A stretch of DNA of 64,000 nt from G964291335 sp964291335 (GTDB lineage: Bacteria > Chloroflexota > Dehalococcoidia > Lucifugimonadales > UBA3495): the NCBI GenBank assembly GCA_964291335.2, contig OZ219748.1, forward strand, positions 2,480,001 to 2,544,000, given 5' to 3'. Position 1 is the stretch's first letter. Each line of letters opens with the position of its first letter. Shown here in pieces: positions 32,321-40,607 of this stretch. Made by a program: the position numbers and the translations under genes. Below the pieces are notes generated by a model. It did no database searches and was not told the origin of the DNA. It saw only the letters and a program-made list of their open reading frames with translations.

Positions 32321-33151
32321 ATGGCTTCTGGCGAAGGTTTTGCCCACCCGGAGTATTTGGTGGATGCGGACTGGCTGGCCGAGCGACTGGAAGACCCTAA
32401 CCTGGTGGTAGTCGATGGCGACGTGGAAGCCGGCTATCTGCGGGGTCATATTCCCGGCGCCGTGCTGGTGCCGGATAACTATGAGAAGGACCCGGATACC
32501 GGCCGGGTGCACATTCTGCCGCCGGACAAGTTCGCCGCTATGTGCCGGAATCTGGGCATCGGCGACAATACCCTGGTGGTGGCCTACGACAACAACCAGA
32601 GCCTTTACGCCGCCCGGCTATGGTGGGCCCTGAACTACTATGGGCATAGCAGCGTTAAAATCCTGGACGGGGGCTGGCGCAGCTGGGTCAACGGCGGGCA
32701 TCCGGTGAGCTTCGAGCGAGGCGCCGGGCCGACCGGCGCCGTTTTTACCCCCCGGGCCGACGAGTCCGTCATGGTCAGGGTGGACGAGCTCATGACGGCT
32801 TGCCGCCTGGCCGATTCGGTCATCTGGGACGTGCGCAGCGACGGGGAATATACCGGCGCCAACGACCGGGGCAACAAGCGGGCCGGCCACATTCCCGGCG
32901 CCGTTCACCTGGAATGGTTCAACGTCATGGAACGGGATAGCCATAAGTTCAGGCCGGCTTCAGAGATACGTCAGCTGCTCTCTGAGCAGGGCATAACCCC
33001 GGACAAGGCGGTTTTCGCCTATTGACAGGGCGGTATCCGTGCGGCGCACGGCGCCTTTCTGCTCAAACTTCTGGGCTATGACCGGGTCAAAAACTACGAT
33101 GCCTCCATGGGCGAATGGGCCAACCGGGAGGATACGCCGCTGGAGGTGTAG
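32321..33151 (+). CDS. Rhodanese/thiosulfate sulfurtransferase, probable selenoprotein 2 (TGA at codon 235)
   Basis: A diverged tandem copy of the preceding gene, 276 residues with Sec. It has a strong ribosome binding site (AGGAGG, 4 bases before the ATG). Domain one has GHIPGAVLVPDNYEKDPDTG and YGHSSVKILDGGWRSW. Domain two has WDVRSDGEYTGANDRGNKRA and GITPDKAVFAY. TGA at 33023-33025 again replaces the catalytic Cys, and coding resumes as QGGIRAAHGAFLLKLLGYD and NYDASMGEWANREDTPLEV to a TAG at 33149-33151. The same 15-base hairpin follows. Both copies keeping the TGA and an intact tail argues for selenocysteine rather than decay. It lies 52 bases after gene 1. Confidence 0.82.
33023..33057 (+). 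promoter_or_regulatory. In-frame TGA plus SECIS-like hairpin, gene 2
   Basis: After TGA (33023-33025) the hairpin CCGTGC-GGC-GCACGG occupies 33037-33051. Here an outer 6-bp stem (AGGGCG with CGCCTT, 33027-33032 and 33052-33057) adds to it, leaving a GTAT bulge on the 5' side. Loop distance from TGA is the same 17 bases as in gene 1. Confidence 0.65.
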
Positions 33152-33217
33152 GAGCCGGCCCGGTATGAACGGCAAGACCGGCTTCGGCGCTCAATGATGC
33201 GCAGTGGAGCTGATTCC

Positions 33218-34156
33218 ATGGCGAAAATCCTGGACGGGGCGGCGCTGGCCCGGGAAGTGCGGGCTGAAGTGGCGGCCGGCGTGGCCGAGATGCAGCAAAA
33301 GTATGGCCTTGCGCCGGGGTTGGCGGCCGTGCTGGTCGGCGACGACCCGGCTTCGGCCATCTACGTCCGCAGCAAAGGCCGCGCCTGCGCCGACGTGGGT
33401 ATAGTCAGCGAAATCTTCCGCTGTCCGGCCGAAACCAGCCAGGCCGAATTGCTGCAACTGGTGGCCGGCCTGAACGTTGACGCTCGCTTTCACGGCATAT
33501 TGGTGCAGTTGCCCCTGCCGTCCCATATTGAAGAGACGGCCGTTATTCAGGCGCTGAACCCGGCCAAAGATGTTGATGGCCTGCACCCCTATAGTCTGGG
33601 CAAGCTGCTGCAAGGCGAACCGTTCTTTATTCCGGCTACCCCTGGCGGCGTTCAGCAGTTGCTGCTGCGCAACGGTTATGACCCGGCGGGGAAGCACGTA
33701 GTCGTCTGCGGGCGCAGCAACATCGTGGGCAAACCCCTGGCGGCCCTCCTGATGCAGCGCCGCGCCGGTTCCAACGCGACCGTTACCATTACCCATACCC
33801 GTACGGCAAATCTGGCTGACCTCACCCGTCAGGCGGATATTCTGGTGGCGGCCATAGGGCAGCCCCGCGCCATTACCGGCCCCATGGTTAAAGAGGGCGC
33901 GGTGGTCATTGACGTGGGCGTTAATCGGGTGGCAGACCCCAGCCGTCAGCAAGGCTACCGCCTGGAAGGGGACGTGGATTTTGCTGCGGTATCGGCCCGG
34001 GCGGCGGCGGTTACGCCGGTGCCCGGCGGCGTGGGGCCTATGACCATCGCCATGCTGCTGGTCAATACCCTGACTGCCGCCCGTCGCAGCCGCCAGGGCC
34101 ATCAGGGGCCGGCGCAGGCGTTCAGCCCCGGCATGCCATTTGACCATCCCGGATAA
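33218..34156 (+). CDS. folD: Bifunctional methylenetetrahydrofolate dehydrogenase/cyclohydrolase
   Basis: The 312-residue protein interconverts 5,10-methylene-, methenyl- and 10-formyl-tetrahydrofolate using NAD(P). It has GDDPASAIYVRSKGRACADV (catalytic Tyr and Lys), GILVQLPLP, the NADP-site stretch HVVVCGRSNIVGKPLAALL and TPVPGGVGPMTIAML near the end. All are standard FolD signatures, and length is slightly over the usual 285-300 because of a C-terminal tail. The start at 33218 (GGAG 9 bases before) gives the usual MAKILDG start. It lies 66 bases after the second rhodanese and may be co-transcribed with it. Confidence 0.95.
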   Translation: MAKILDGAALAREVRAEVAAGVAEMQQKYGLAPGLAAVLVGDDPASAIYVRSKGRACADVGIVSEIFRCPAETSQAELLQLVAGLNVDARFHGILVQLPLPSHIEETAVIQALNPAKDVDGLHPYSLGKLLQGEPFFIPATPGGVQQLLLRNGYDPAGKHVVVCGRSNIVGKPLAALLMQRRAGSNATVTITHTRTANLADLTRQADILVAAIGQPRAITGPMVKEGAVVIDVGVNRVADPSRQQGYRLEGDVDFAAVSARAAAVTPVPGGVGPMTIAMLLVNTLTAARRSRQGHQGPAQAFSPGMPFDHPG

Positions 34157-34172
34157 ACTTTCAGGTTGGATA

Positions 34173-34580
34173 ATGACTGATTTACCAGACCCCAACGCCG
34201 AAGGAAGCCCGCTCCAGCTGCCGCCGGCCGGCAGCATCATCTGGCAGGACTTGACAGTCCCCGACGCCGCGTCGGTTCGGGACTTTTATTGCCAGGTAGC
34301 AGGCTGGAATTATACTGACCATGATATGGGCGGCTATGCCGATTACAACATGGCTGCATCGGGGCAGACGGTGGCGGGTATTTGCCACGCCAGGGGCGTC
34401 AATGCCAACGTGCCGCCGCAATGGTTGGTCTATATTGTGGTGAGCGACGTACCCGCTGCCGCCCGGCGCTGTCAGGAGTTGGGCGGTCAGGTGTTGGACG
34501 GCCCCCGGAGCATGGACGGTCAGCGTTTTTGTGTAATTCAGGACCCGGCCGGGGCGGTAGCCGCACTCGTCGGTCCCTGA
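34173..34580 (+). CDS. VOC/glyoxalase-superfamily protein
   Basis: The 135-residue protein has the VOC layout with IIWQDLTVPDAASVRDFYCQ and VAGW in the first half and WLVYIVVSDVPAAARRCQEL and IQDPAGAVAALVGP in the second. This subtype (single domain, ending DPAGA) is common in actinobacterial and Chloroflexota genomes with no known substrate. It sits between folD (16 bases away) and queA (16 bases away), on the same strand. Confidence 0.75.
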   Translation: MTDLPDPNAEGSPLQLPPAGSIIWQDLTVPDAASVRDFYCQVAGWNYTDHDMGGYADYNMAASGQTVAGICHARGVNANVPPQWLVYIVVSDVPAAARRCQELGGQVLDGPRSMDGQRFCVIQDPAGAVAALVGP

Positions 34581-34596
34581 CCACTGCTGGCCGACC

Positions 34597-35676
34597 ATGC
34601 GCACCCAGGACTTCGATTACTGCCTGCCGGCGGAACTGATTGCCCAAACCCCGGTGGAACCCCGGGATTCGTCCCGCCTGCTTACGCTGAACCGCGCTAC
34701 CGGCGCCATTGCCCACCGGCGGTTCGCCGACCTTGGGGATTGCCTGCCCAGGGGCGCCGTGCTGGTTATGAACCAAAGCCGGGTTATTCCCGCCCGGCTT
34801 TACGGCCGCCGCCGGGACTCGGGCGGTCGGGTAGAGTTGCTGTTGCTGCGGCGGGAAGCCCCTGGTATCTGGGAAGCGCTGGGCAAACCGGCGCGTCGGC
34901 TCCGGCCGGGAGCCGCGCTGCTGCTGGAACCCTGCCCTGACGCTGCCGGAACCCCGGCTGCTGCGGGGCCGCTCCCGGAGCTGACAGCGGAGGTGTTGTC
35001 CGTCGGAGCCGCCGGGGTACGTCGGCTGCGCCTTGCCGGGGAAAAGGAACTGGCCCGCTTCGGGCAGGCGCCTTTGCCGCCTTACATTCACCGGCGGCTG
35101 GCGGACCCGGAACGGTATCAGACGGTTTATTCCCGTCAGCCGGGCAGTGTGGCCGCCCCTACCGCCGGCCTGCACTTTACCCCGAAATTGCTGGAGCAGC
35201 TGCGGGAGCGAGGCGTAGCGACGGCCTTTTTAACCCTGCATGTGGGGCTGGATACCTTTCGCCCGGTTGCCGAAGACAACCCGGCAGAGCATACCATCCA
35301 TACCGAATATTACGAACTGCCGCCGGAAACGGCGGACGTCCTGACCCGGGCCAAAGCCGACGGGAGGCCGATAATCGCCGTAGGCACTACCTCAGTGCGG
35401 ACCCTGGAGCAGGCGGGCCGGCAGCGCGAAGCGGCGGGTTTGAGTTGGCAAGATACCATCGCCGCCAGCAGCGGGCAGGCCGACCTGTTCATCCTGCCCG
35501 GCCATAAGTTCCGGCTGGTGGACGGTATGATTACCAATTTTCACTTGCCCCGGTCAACGCTGCTGATGCTGGTATCGGCCTTTGCCGGGCGGGACAGAAT
35601 CCTGGCGGCTTACCGGGCGGCCATTGCGGCCCAGTACCGTTTCTACAGCTTCGGGGACGCCATGCTTATCTGGTGA
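34597..35676 (+). CDS. queA: S-adenosylmethionine:tRNA ribosyltransferase-isomerase
   Basis: The 359-residue protein builds epoxyqueuosine on tRNA by transferring the ribosyl part of AdoMet. It begins MRTQDFDYCLPAELIAQTP and has VMNQSRVIPARLYGRR, YQTVYSRQPGSVAAPTAGLH and FHLPRSTLLMLVSAFAGRD, the standard QueA signatures. Length is normal. It is part of the same-strand run folD, VOC, queA and then hemQ after 78 bases. Confidence 0.95.
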   Translation: MRTQDFDYCLPAELIAQTPVEPRDSSRLLTLNRATGAIAHRRFADLGDCLPRGAVLVMNQSRVIPARLYGRRRDSGGRVELLLLRREAPGIWEALGKPARRLRPGAALLLEPCPDAAGTPAAAGPLPELTAEVLSVGAAGVRRLRLAGEKELARFGQAPLPPYIHRRLADPERYQTVYSRQPGSVAAPTAGLHFTPKLLEQLRERGVATAFLTLHVGLDTFRPVAEDNPAEHTIHTEYYELPPETADVLTRAKADGRPIIAVGTTSVRTLEQAGRQREAAGLSWQDTIAASSGQADLFILPGHKFRLVDGMITNFHLPRSTLLMLVSAFAGRDRILAAYRAAIAAQYRFYSFGDAMLIW

Positions 35677-35754
35677 TTGGCCCCGTCTTCAACCGGCGGG
35701 CATGGCGGGATGCTAGCATCGGAAGGGCAATAAATACTGGAATCAGGTGAAGCG

Positions 35755-36453
35755 ATGATGACCGGGGAAGAAGCGCGCGACTTTGTTAAGTATTCCTTTT
35801 ACCAGGTACAGCCAGGGTGGCGGCGGCTGCCAACCGACGTCAGGGAGCGGAGCAAGGCGGAGTTTGCCGCAACGCTGGCGGAGTTTGCCGACCGGGTGGC
35901 TATGTCCAGTTACAGCCTGGTAGGGACGCGGGGAGACGTGGATTTGATGCTCTGGAAAATCAGCCCGGAGCTGGAGGCGATTAACCAGTTGATGGCTCAG
36001 TTGAACCGCACCGAATTGGGCCGTTACCTGCATATGCCCCATTCCTACCTGGCCATGACCCGACGCTCCCCCTACGTGGCGGAGCACCGCCATGCCGGGC
36101 AGGAAGGGGTCAGCGCTACCATGCGCATCATAGGGCGCAAGTATCTGTTCGTTTACCCCTTCGTCAAAACTCATGACTGGTATCAATGTCGCCAGGAGGA
36201 ACGGCAGCGGATGATGAACGAGCACTTTGCCATCGGCCACCGCTACCCGGAAGTGAAAATCAGCACTTCCTACTCCTTTGGGCTGGACGACCAGGAGTTC
36301 GTCCTGGGGTTCGAAACCGATGACCCGGGGTCTTTTCTGGACCTGGTAATGGACTTGCGCAACTCGGAAGCCCGCCCTTATACCCTGCGGGACACGCCCA
36401 TATTCACCTGTTTAAGCAAACCGATAGGGGAGTGTCTGGATGATTTGGGGTAG
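35755..36453 (+). CDS. hemQ: HemQ, coproheme decarboxylase (chlorite dismutase family)
   Basis: The 232-residue protein catalyses the last step of the coproporphyrin-dependent haem pathway. YPFVKTHDWYQ contains the conserved Tyr, and MMNEHFAIGHRYPEVKISTS followed by SFGLDDQEFVLGFE is the second hallmark, carrying the proximal His. The Arg needed for chlorite dismutase activity is not evident, so HemQ is the better call. AGGTGA precedes the ATG. The pathway is typical of Gram-positive-like and Chloroflexota bacteria. Confidence 0.88.
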   Translation: MMTGEEARDFVKYSFYQVQPGWRRLPTDVRERSKAEFAATLAEFADRVAMSSYSLVGTRGDVDLMLWKISPELEAINQLMAQLNRTELGRYLHMPHSYLAMTRRSPYVAEHRHAGQEGVSATMRIIGRKYLFVYPFVKTHDWYQCRQEERQRMMNEHFAIGHRYPEVKISTSYSFGLDDQEFVLGFETDDPGSFLDLVMDLRNSEARPYTLRDTPIFTCLSKPIGECLDDLG

Positions 36454-36575
36454 CGCAGACGCGCCGGTTTTCCGCTCGCCGGCGCACTTAACCCCCTGCG
36501 TTGCCCCTTCCCCGCAGTCGCGGGTTAGGGGTGCGGCGGCGGTCGGGCCAGTCGGACGGGATGTTCCTGTTGACC

Positions 36576-36615
36576 GCGCCGGCGGGGCCGGTATTCATAC
36601 CGGCCCCGCCGGCGC
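36576..36615. terminator. 40-base palindrome between convergent hemQ and aconitase genes
   Basis: Two 19-base arms (GCGCCGGCGGGGCCGGTAT and its complement) flank a TC. It is placed where both mRNAs end and would serve either direction. No T tract follows on either side. Confidence 0.6.
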
Positions 36616-36633
36616 AAGGCGGAAGAGGGGCCT

Positions 36634-38904
36634 TTACTGGTGGAACAGGTTCAGGGCCGAGCCCAAGCGGAACCAGTCAAGCTGCGAATCGCTGTAAGAG
36701 TGGTTCAGCAGCAGCGTTTCTGATGTGCCGTCGCTGTGCTGTACCCGGCATTCCACCGGCTTGCCGGGGGCCAGGTCTTTAAGCCCGGTCAGGCTGATGC
36801 GGTCATCCTCGCGAATGCGGTCGTAGTCATCCGGGTCAGGGAAAGTAAGGGCCAGCAGCCCCTGCTTCTTCAGGTTGCTTTCGTGGATACGGGCAAAGCT
36901 GCGGACGATAACGGCGGCGGCGCCCAGCAGCCGGGGCGACAGAGCGGCATGCTCGCGGCTGCTTCCCTCGCCGTAATTGAAATCGCCCACCACCACCCAT
37001 TTGATGCCCTGCTGCCGGTAATCCCGTGCAATGCGCGAGAAGTTCACTCCCTCCTCGCCGGTAACTGCGTTCCTGCCCTTGCCGGCTTCGCCGGTATAGG
37101 CGTTAATGGCGCCCATAAACATATTGTCGCTGAACCGGTCCAGGTGTCCGCGGAACCGGAGCCAAACCCCGGCCGGGGAAATGGAATCGGTGGTGGTTTT
37201 ACCCTGCGCTTTCACCAGTACCGGCAGCTCCACGAAATCCTCGCCATCCCAGGCCGGCCAGGGTTCCAGCAGCTGAATACGCTCGCTGTTGGGGTCCACC
37301 GTCAGTTCAATATCGCTGCCGTCTTCCGGCGGGCGCTCGTAAGAGGATGCGCCCTGGTCAAAATCCCGGGCCGGAACATCGGCTGCCGGTTGCGGCGGTT
37401 GCAGGAAAAAGGACTGCCCGTCGGAGCCGGTCAGCGGATCGGTCAGCGGGTTAAAGGAAAGGCGCCCGGCGAGCGCCAGGGCGGTAACAATTTCCGGGCT
37501 GCCAATGATGTTCATGGTTGAGGGTTCCCCATCATTGCGCGCCGGGAAGTTCCGGTTATAGGAGGTAACAATGGTGTTGGGCCGTCCCACCGGGTCGCCG
37601 ACCCGCCGCCACTGGCCGATACACGGGCCGCAGGCATTGGCCAGCACCGTGGCGTTAATGTCCTGAAGCGACTGCATCTGACCGTCGCGTTCAATGGTCG
37701 CCCGAACCCGTTCTGAACCCGGGGTTACCATAAACGGCACTGCGGCTTGCAGCCCGTGGGCTTTGGCCTGTTCGGCCACATCGGCAGAGCGGCTCATGTC
37801 TTCATAGGAAGAGTTAGTGCAGCTGCCGATGAGCGCCGAGGAAATTTCGTTCACCAGGCTGCTGTCTTCCTGAAGCTCGGCAGCCATGCGGGAAATCGGG
37901 CGCGCCCGGTCGGGAGAGTGCGGGCCTACCAGGTGGGGTTCCAGCGCAGAGAGGTCAATCTCTACCACCTGGTCATAGTGCATTGTGGGGTCTGCATAAA
38001 CTTCAGGGTCGGCGGCCAGCAGGTGTCGGTACTGGCTGGCCAGCTCCGCCAGGTGGCCCCGTCCGGTAGCGCGCAGGTAGCGGGCCATGGATTCATCGTA
38101 AGGGAAGGTGGAAGACGTGGCCCCCAGCTCGGCCCCCATGTTACAGATGGTGCCTTTGCCAGTAGCGCTGATGGACTCGGCGCCGGGGCCGAAATACTCG
38201 ATAATGCAGTTGGTAGCGCCGGATACGGTCAACACCCCTGCCAGGTAGAGAATTATATCCTTTGGGGCGGTCCAGCCGCCCAACTGCCCGGTCAGGCGCA
38301 CGCCGATGAACCTGGGGTACAGCACTTCCCAGGGCAGGCCGGCCATTACCTCCACCGCATCGGCGCCGCCTACGCCCACGGAAATGGAACCCAGGCCGCC
38401 GCCGTTGGGCGTGTGCGAATCGGTGCCAATCATCAGCTGGGCCGGGTAGGCATAGTTTTCCAGGGCTACCTGATGGATTATGCCGGCCCCGGGCCCCCAA
38501 AAACCTACGCCGTATTTGGCGGCGGCGGTGCGCAGAAAGTTGTAAACCTCGCTGTTCTCCCCCAGGGACTCCTGCAAGTCCTGTTCCCCTGCAACGCGCG
38601 CCTGAATCAGGTGATCGCAGTGCACGGAAGTAGGGACTGCGGTAGTTTGCCGGCGGGTCTGCATGAATTGCAGCATGGCTGTCTGCCCCAGCACGTCCTG
38701 CAAAATTACCCGGTCCGGCCGCAACTGCAGGTAAGTCTCGCCGCGCGTCAGGTTCGTGTCGCCGGGGTTGTCCAGGTGGGATAGCAGAATTTTATCGGTC
38801 AGAGTAAGCGGCCCGGGGCGGGTCTGCCGGACAATTTGCAGGTTCTTGTCCAGCATTTCATAGACGCCGGAAACCAACTCTCTTGTCGGTTCAATTGTTG
38901 CCAT
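36634..38904 (-). CDS. Aconitate hydratase, mitochondrial-type
   Basis: The 756-residue protein interconverts citrate and isocitrate with a [4Fe-4S] cluster. Cluster ligands are in GSCTNSSYEDMSRSADV and ANACGPCIGQW; substrate residues are seen in IGTDSHTPNGGGLG, TSYNRNFPARND and VVVGDFNYGEGSSREHAALS. The size and the TNSSYEDMSRSA form match mitochondrial-type aconitases better than bacterial AcnA (about 890) or AcnB. GGGAG precedes the ATG. It stands alone, convergent with hemQ and upstream of nothing but the ferredoxin 296 bases away. Confidence 0.93.
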   Translation of the reverse strand: MATIEPTRELVSGVYEMLDKNLQIVRQTRPGPLTLTDKILLSHLDNPGDTNLTRGETYLQLRPDRVILQDVLGQTAMLQFMQTRRQTTAVPTSVHCDHLIQARVAGEQDLQESLGENSEVYNFLRTAAAKYGVGFWGPGAGIIHQVALENYAYPAQLMIGTDSHTPNGGGLGSISVGVGGADAVEVMAGLPWEVLYPRFIGVRLTGQLGGWTAPKDIILYLAGVLTVSGATNCIIEYFGPGAESISATGKGTICNMGAELGATSSTFPYDESMARYLRATGRGHLAELASQYRHLLAADPEVYADPTMHYDQVVEIDLSALEPHLVGPHSPDRARPISRMAAELQEDSSLVNEISSALIGSCTNSSYEDMSRSADVAEQAKAHGLQAAVPFMVTPGSERVRATIERDGQMQSLQDINATVLANACGPCIGQWRRVGDPVGRPNTIVTSYNRNFPARNDGEPSTMNIIGSPEIVTALALAGRLSFNPLTDPLTGSDGQSFFLQPPQPAADVPARDFDQGASSYERPPEDGSDIELTVDPNSERIQLLEPWPAWDGEDFVELPVLVKAQGKTTTDSISPAGVWLRFRGHLDRFSDNMFMGAINAYTGEAGKGRNAVTGEEGVNFSRIARDYRQQGIKWVVVGDFNYGEGSSREHAALSPRLLGAAAVIVRSFARIHESNLKKQGLLALTFPDPDDYDRIREDDRISLTGLKDLAPGKPVECRVQHSDGTSETLLLNHSYSDSQLDWFRLGSALNLFHQ

Positions 38905-39093
38905 AGCCGGTTCTCCCTATGCTTGCTGAAATTGCTGCGACTTGGCCCGCCTTCGCCGGCAATCGGGGAGTGCGGGAAGTTATGGCGGTAGTCTAAAAGC
39001 TGCCGGGCTTACTGTCAATTATGCAACCGTCCGGCAGCCGGCAGCGGTGGACAGTCTGCTCAAGGCATGACAACCCATTGGGCCAAAGAACAG

Positions 39094-39148
39094 AAAGACC
39101 TCCTCGTGTTTGTCATCGGCAATATCCGGTCAAACCGAGGAGGTCTTT
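39094..39148. other. Large stem-loop between aconitase and ferredoxin genes
   Basis: Perfect 13-bp arms (AAAGACCTCCTCG and its complement) extend, past a single bulged T, into five more pairs, enclosing an 18-base loop. It lies downstream of the ferredoxin gene on the minus strand and would follow it as a terminator (stem ending TCTTT). It could also act on the aconitase leader. Confidence 0.55.
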
Positions 39149-39200
39149 GCTTGCAACCATCAACCGGGGCACCGGTTAACGGTACAGAGCCGGAACCCGA

Positions 39201-39470
39201 CTACTTTCGCTTAAGGGCGTCCGGGTCGGTGTTCTTGAAGTAGTCATAGTTCCTGGCGATGAACTCTTCCCACTGGTTAGGCACGGCATCCTCGGCGAAT
39301 ATTGCCGTTACCGGGCATACCGGCTCGCAGGCGGCGCAGTCAATGCACTCGTCCGGGTTGATGAAGTACATATCATCGTTGTCGGTAGTGTAAATGCAGT
39401 CAACCGGGCACACATCAACGCAGGCAGCGTCCTTCACGCCAACACAGGGTTCGGTAATTATATAGGTCAT
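39201..39470 (-). CDS. Ferredoxin, 7Fe/2[4Fe-4S] FdxA-like
   Basis: This 89-residue protein has two cluster motifs. The first, CVGVKDAACVDVCPVDCI, has the spacing of a 3Fe-4S or 4Fe-4S site with an insert. The second, CIDCAACEPVCPVTAIF, is a classic 4Fe-4S site. The acidic C-terminal extension (NYDYFKNTDPDALKRK) is as in mycobacterial-type FdxA. It is a soluble electron carrier. A promoter lies about 90 bases upstream. Confidence 0.92.
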   Translation of the reverse strand: MTYIITEPCVGVKDAACVDVCPVDCIYTTDNDDMYFINPDECIDCAACEPVCPVTAIFAEDAVPNQWEEFIARNYDYFKNTDPDALKRK

Positions 39471-39559
39471 TCTCTTATTGCTCCTCTGACAGGCGTTTCT
39501 GTTTCTGGCGGCCGCTGGATACCCGGCGAAGGGGCGTTGGCCGGGACGAGGCCAATAAA

Positions 39560-39587
39560 ATTATAGCATAACCCGACGGGTTTGCAA
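39560..39587 (-). promoter_or_regulatory. Promoter of the ferredoxin gene
   Basis: The minus strand reads TTGCAA (39582-39587), a 16-base spacer and a perfect TATAAT (39560-39565). Confidence 0.75.
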
Positions 39588-39651
39588 AATTATTTTGACG
39601 CCGGATGCGCCCGCTGCTGGTTCCAGGCCGCGGTATTTCCGTGCCGGGCGG

Positions 39652-40092
39652 CTAAAGTACCAGCCCGTAAGTTCGCTTCTTGATGGAAAGGTTTACGAAA
39701 GTCTCGGTCCGCTGCACTCCGTCAATGGGGCCGATACGGGTGCGCAGGAAATGGCCCAGGCTCTCCGCCGACTCCAGCCCGGCCCAAAGGAACACGTCGT
39801 AAGTGCCGGTCGTAACGGCGACATAATGGGCTTCGGGCAGGTCAACCAGGGTTTCGGCTACCGAGTCGGACTTACCCGGCCCGGTCTGCATCCCAATCAG
39901 GGCGGTAGTAGAAAAGCCCAGCTTGTCTAGGTTAGGTATGGCAACGACGCGAACCACGTCATCGTCCAGCAGCTTTTTCATACGGCGTCGCACTGTGCCC
40001 TCACTGACCCCGACTTCGCGGGCGATCTGGGCATTGGGGGCCCGGCCATCTTCCTGGAGCAGGGCAATTATCTTGCGATCCAATTCATCCAT
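39652..40092 (-). CDS. Lrp/AsnC-family transcriptional regulator
   Basis: The 146-residue protein starts MDELDRKIIALLQEDGRAPN, with the HTH in IAREVGVSEGTVRRRMKKLL and a C-terminal RAM ligand domain (about 65-146). These regulators form octamers and respond to amino acids or related acids. It is a single-gene unit with its own strong promoter. Target genes cannot be told; the neighbouring ThDP enzyme is a possible one. Confidence 0.88.
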   Translation of the reverse strand: MDELDRKIIALLQEDGRAPNAQIAREVGVSEGTVRRRMKKLLDDDVVRVVAIPNLDKLGFSTTALIGMQTGPGKSDSVAETLVDLPEAHYVAVTTGTYDVFLWAGLESAESLGHFLRTRIGPIDGVQRTETFVNLSIKKRTYGLVL

Positions 40093-40136
40093 CGGATATG
40101 CACTCCCTGACGTTAATTACGATAACTGTCATAACT

Positions 40137-40165
40137 ATAGTAGTTCATGGCTTATTCAGTGTCAA
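40137..40165 (-). promoter_or_regulatory. Promoter of the Lrp-family gene
   Basis: The minus strand has a perfect TTGACA (40160-40165), 17 bases, TACTAT (40137-40142), in an AT-rich stretch. The 250 bases from 40166 to the tRNA hold no gene I can support. Confidence 0.8.
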
Positions 40166-40416
40166 TACTACCATATAATTGCCGGAAAATCGCCAACAGA
40201 AGATTGACAATGCGCACAAAGGGCTGGGCCGATTGCAAAGATATGGACCGGTAAGAGGCGGCGCTCGATGGAGTTGTTCAACCGGGTATAGCCGGGGCCG
40301 TGGCGCTGCATAAACGCCGGAGCGAGAGCGATAGAGCGCCCGAACAGCCGGCTGTGGCTGCCGCTATAAAAGGCCGGGTCTCTTTTCCGGAAAAAGCGAC
40401 GACCCGGTCGGTATAA

Positions 40417-40506
40417 TGGCGGAGAGAGCGGGATTCGAACCCGCGATACCCTTACGGATATACCGGTTTTCGAGACCGGCGCCTTCAACCACTCGGCCAC
40501 CTCTCC
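40417..40506 (-). tRNA. tRNA-Ser (CGA)
   Basis: On the minus strand a class II tRNA starts GGAGAGGTGGCCGAGTGG. It has the anticodon loop CTCGAAA (anticodon CGA), a long variable arm typical of Ser, the T loop GGTTCGAATCC, discriminator G and an encoded CCA. Length is 90 bases. Confidence 0.95.
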
Positions 40507-40607
40507 GCATACCGTCCAACCGGGACGTTGACCCGAAGCCCTGATTTATTGTAGCCGATTCCGGTCAGCAGCAAAAGAACCGACCGTCGCGCGCCCCGCC
40601 GGCCAAC

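Noticed and set aside
31408..33151. TGA read as Trp (recoded genome) to explain the rhodanese frames
   Set aside because: TGA ends many intact genes here, for example the VOC gene before trpG, and TGG is used for Trp. The position is a conserved Cys, not Trp.
33191..34240. 349-residue minus-strand frame
   Set aside because: It is fully antisense to folD, whose motifs are unmistakable.
40168..40500. Minus-strand frame of 110 residues
   Set aside because: It covers most of the tRNA-Ser gene and its sequence matches no family I know.
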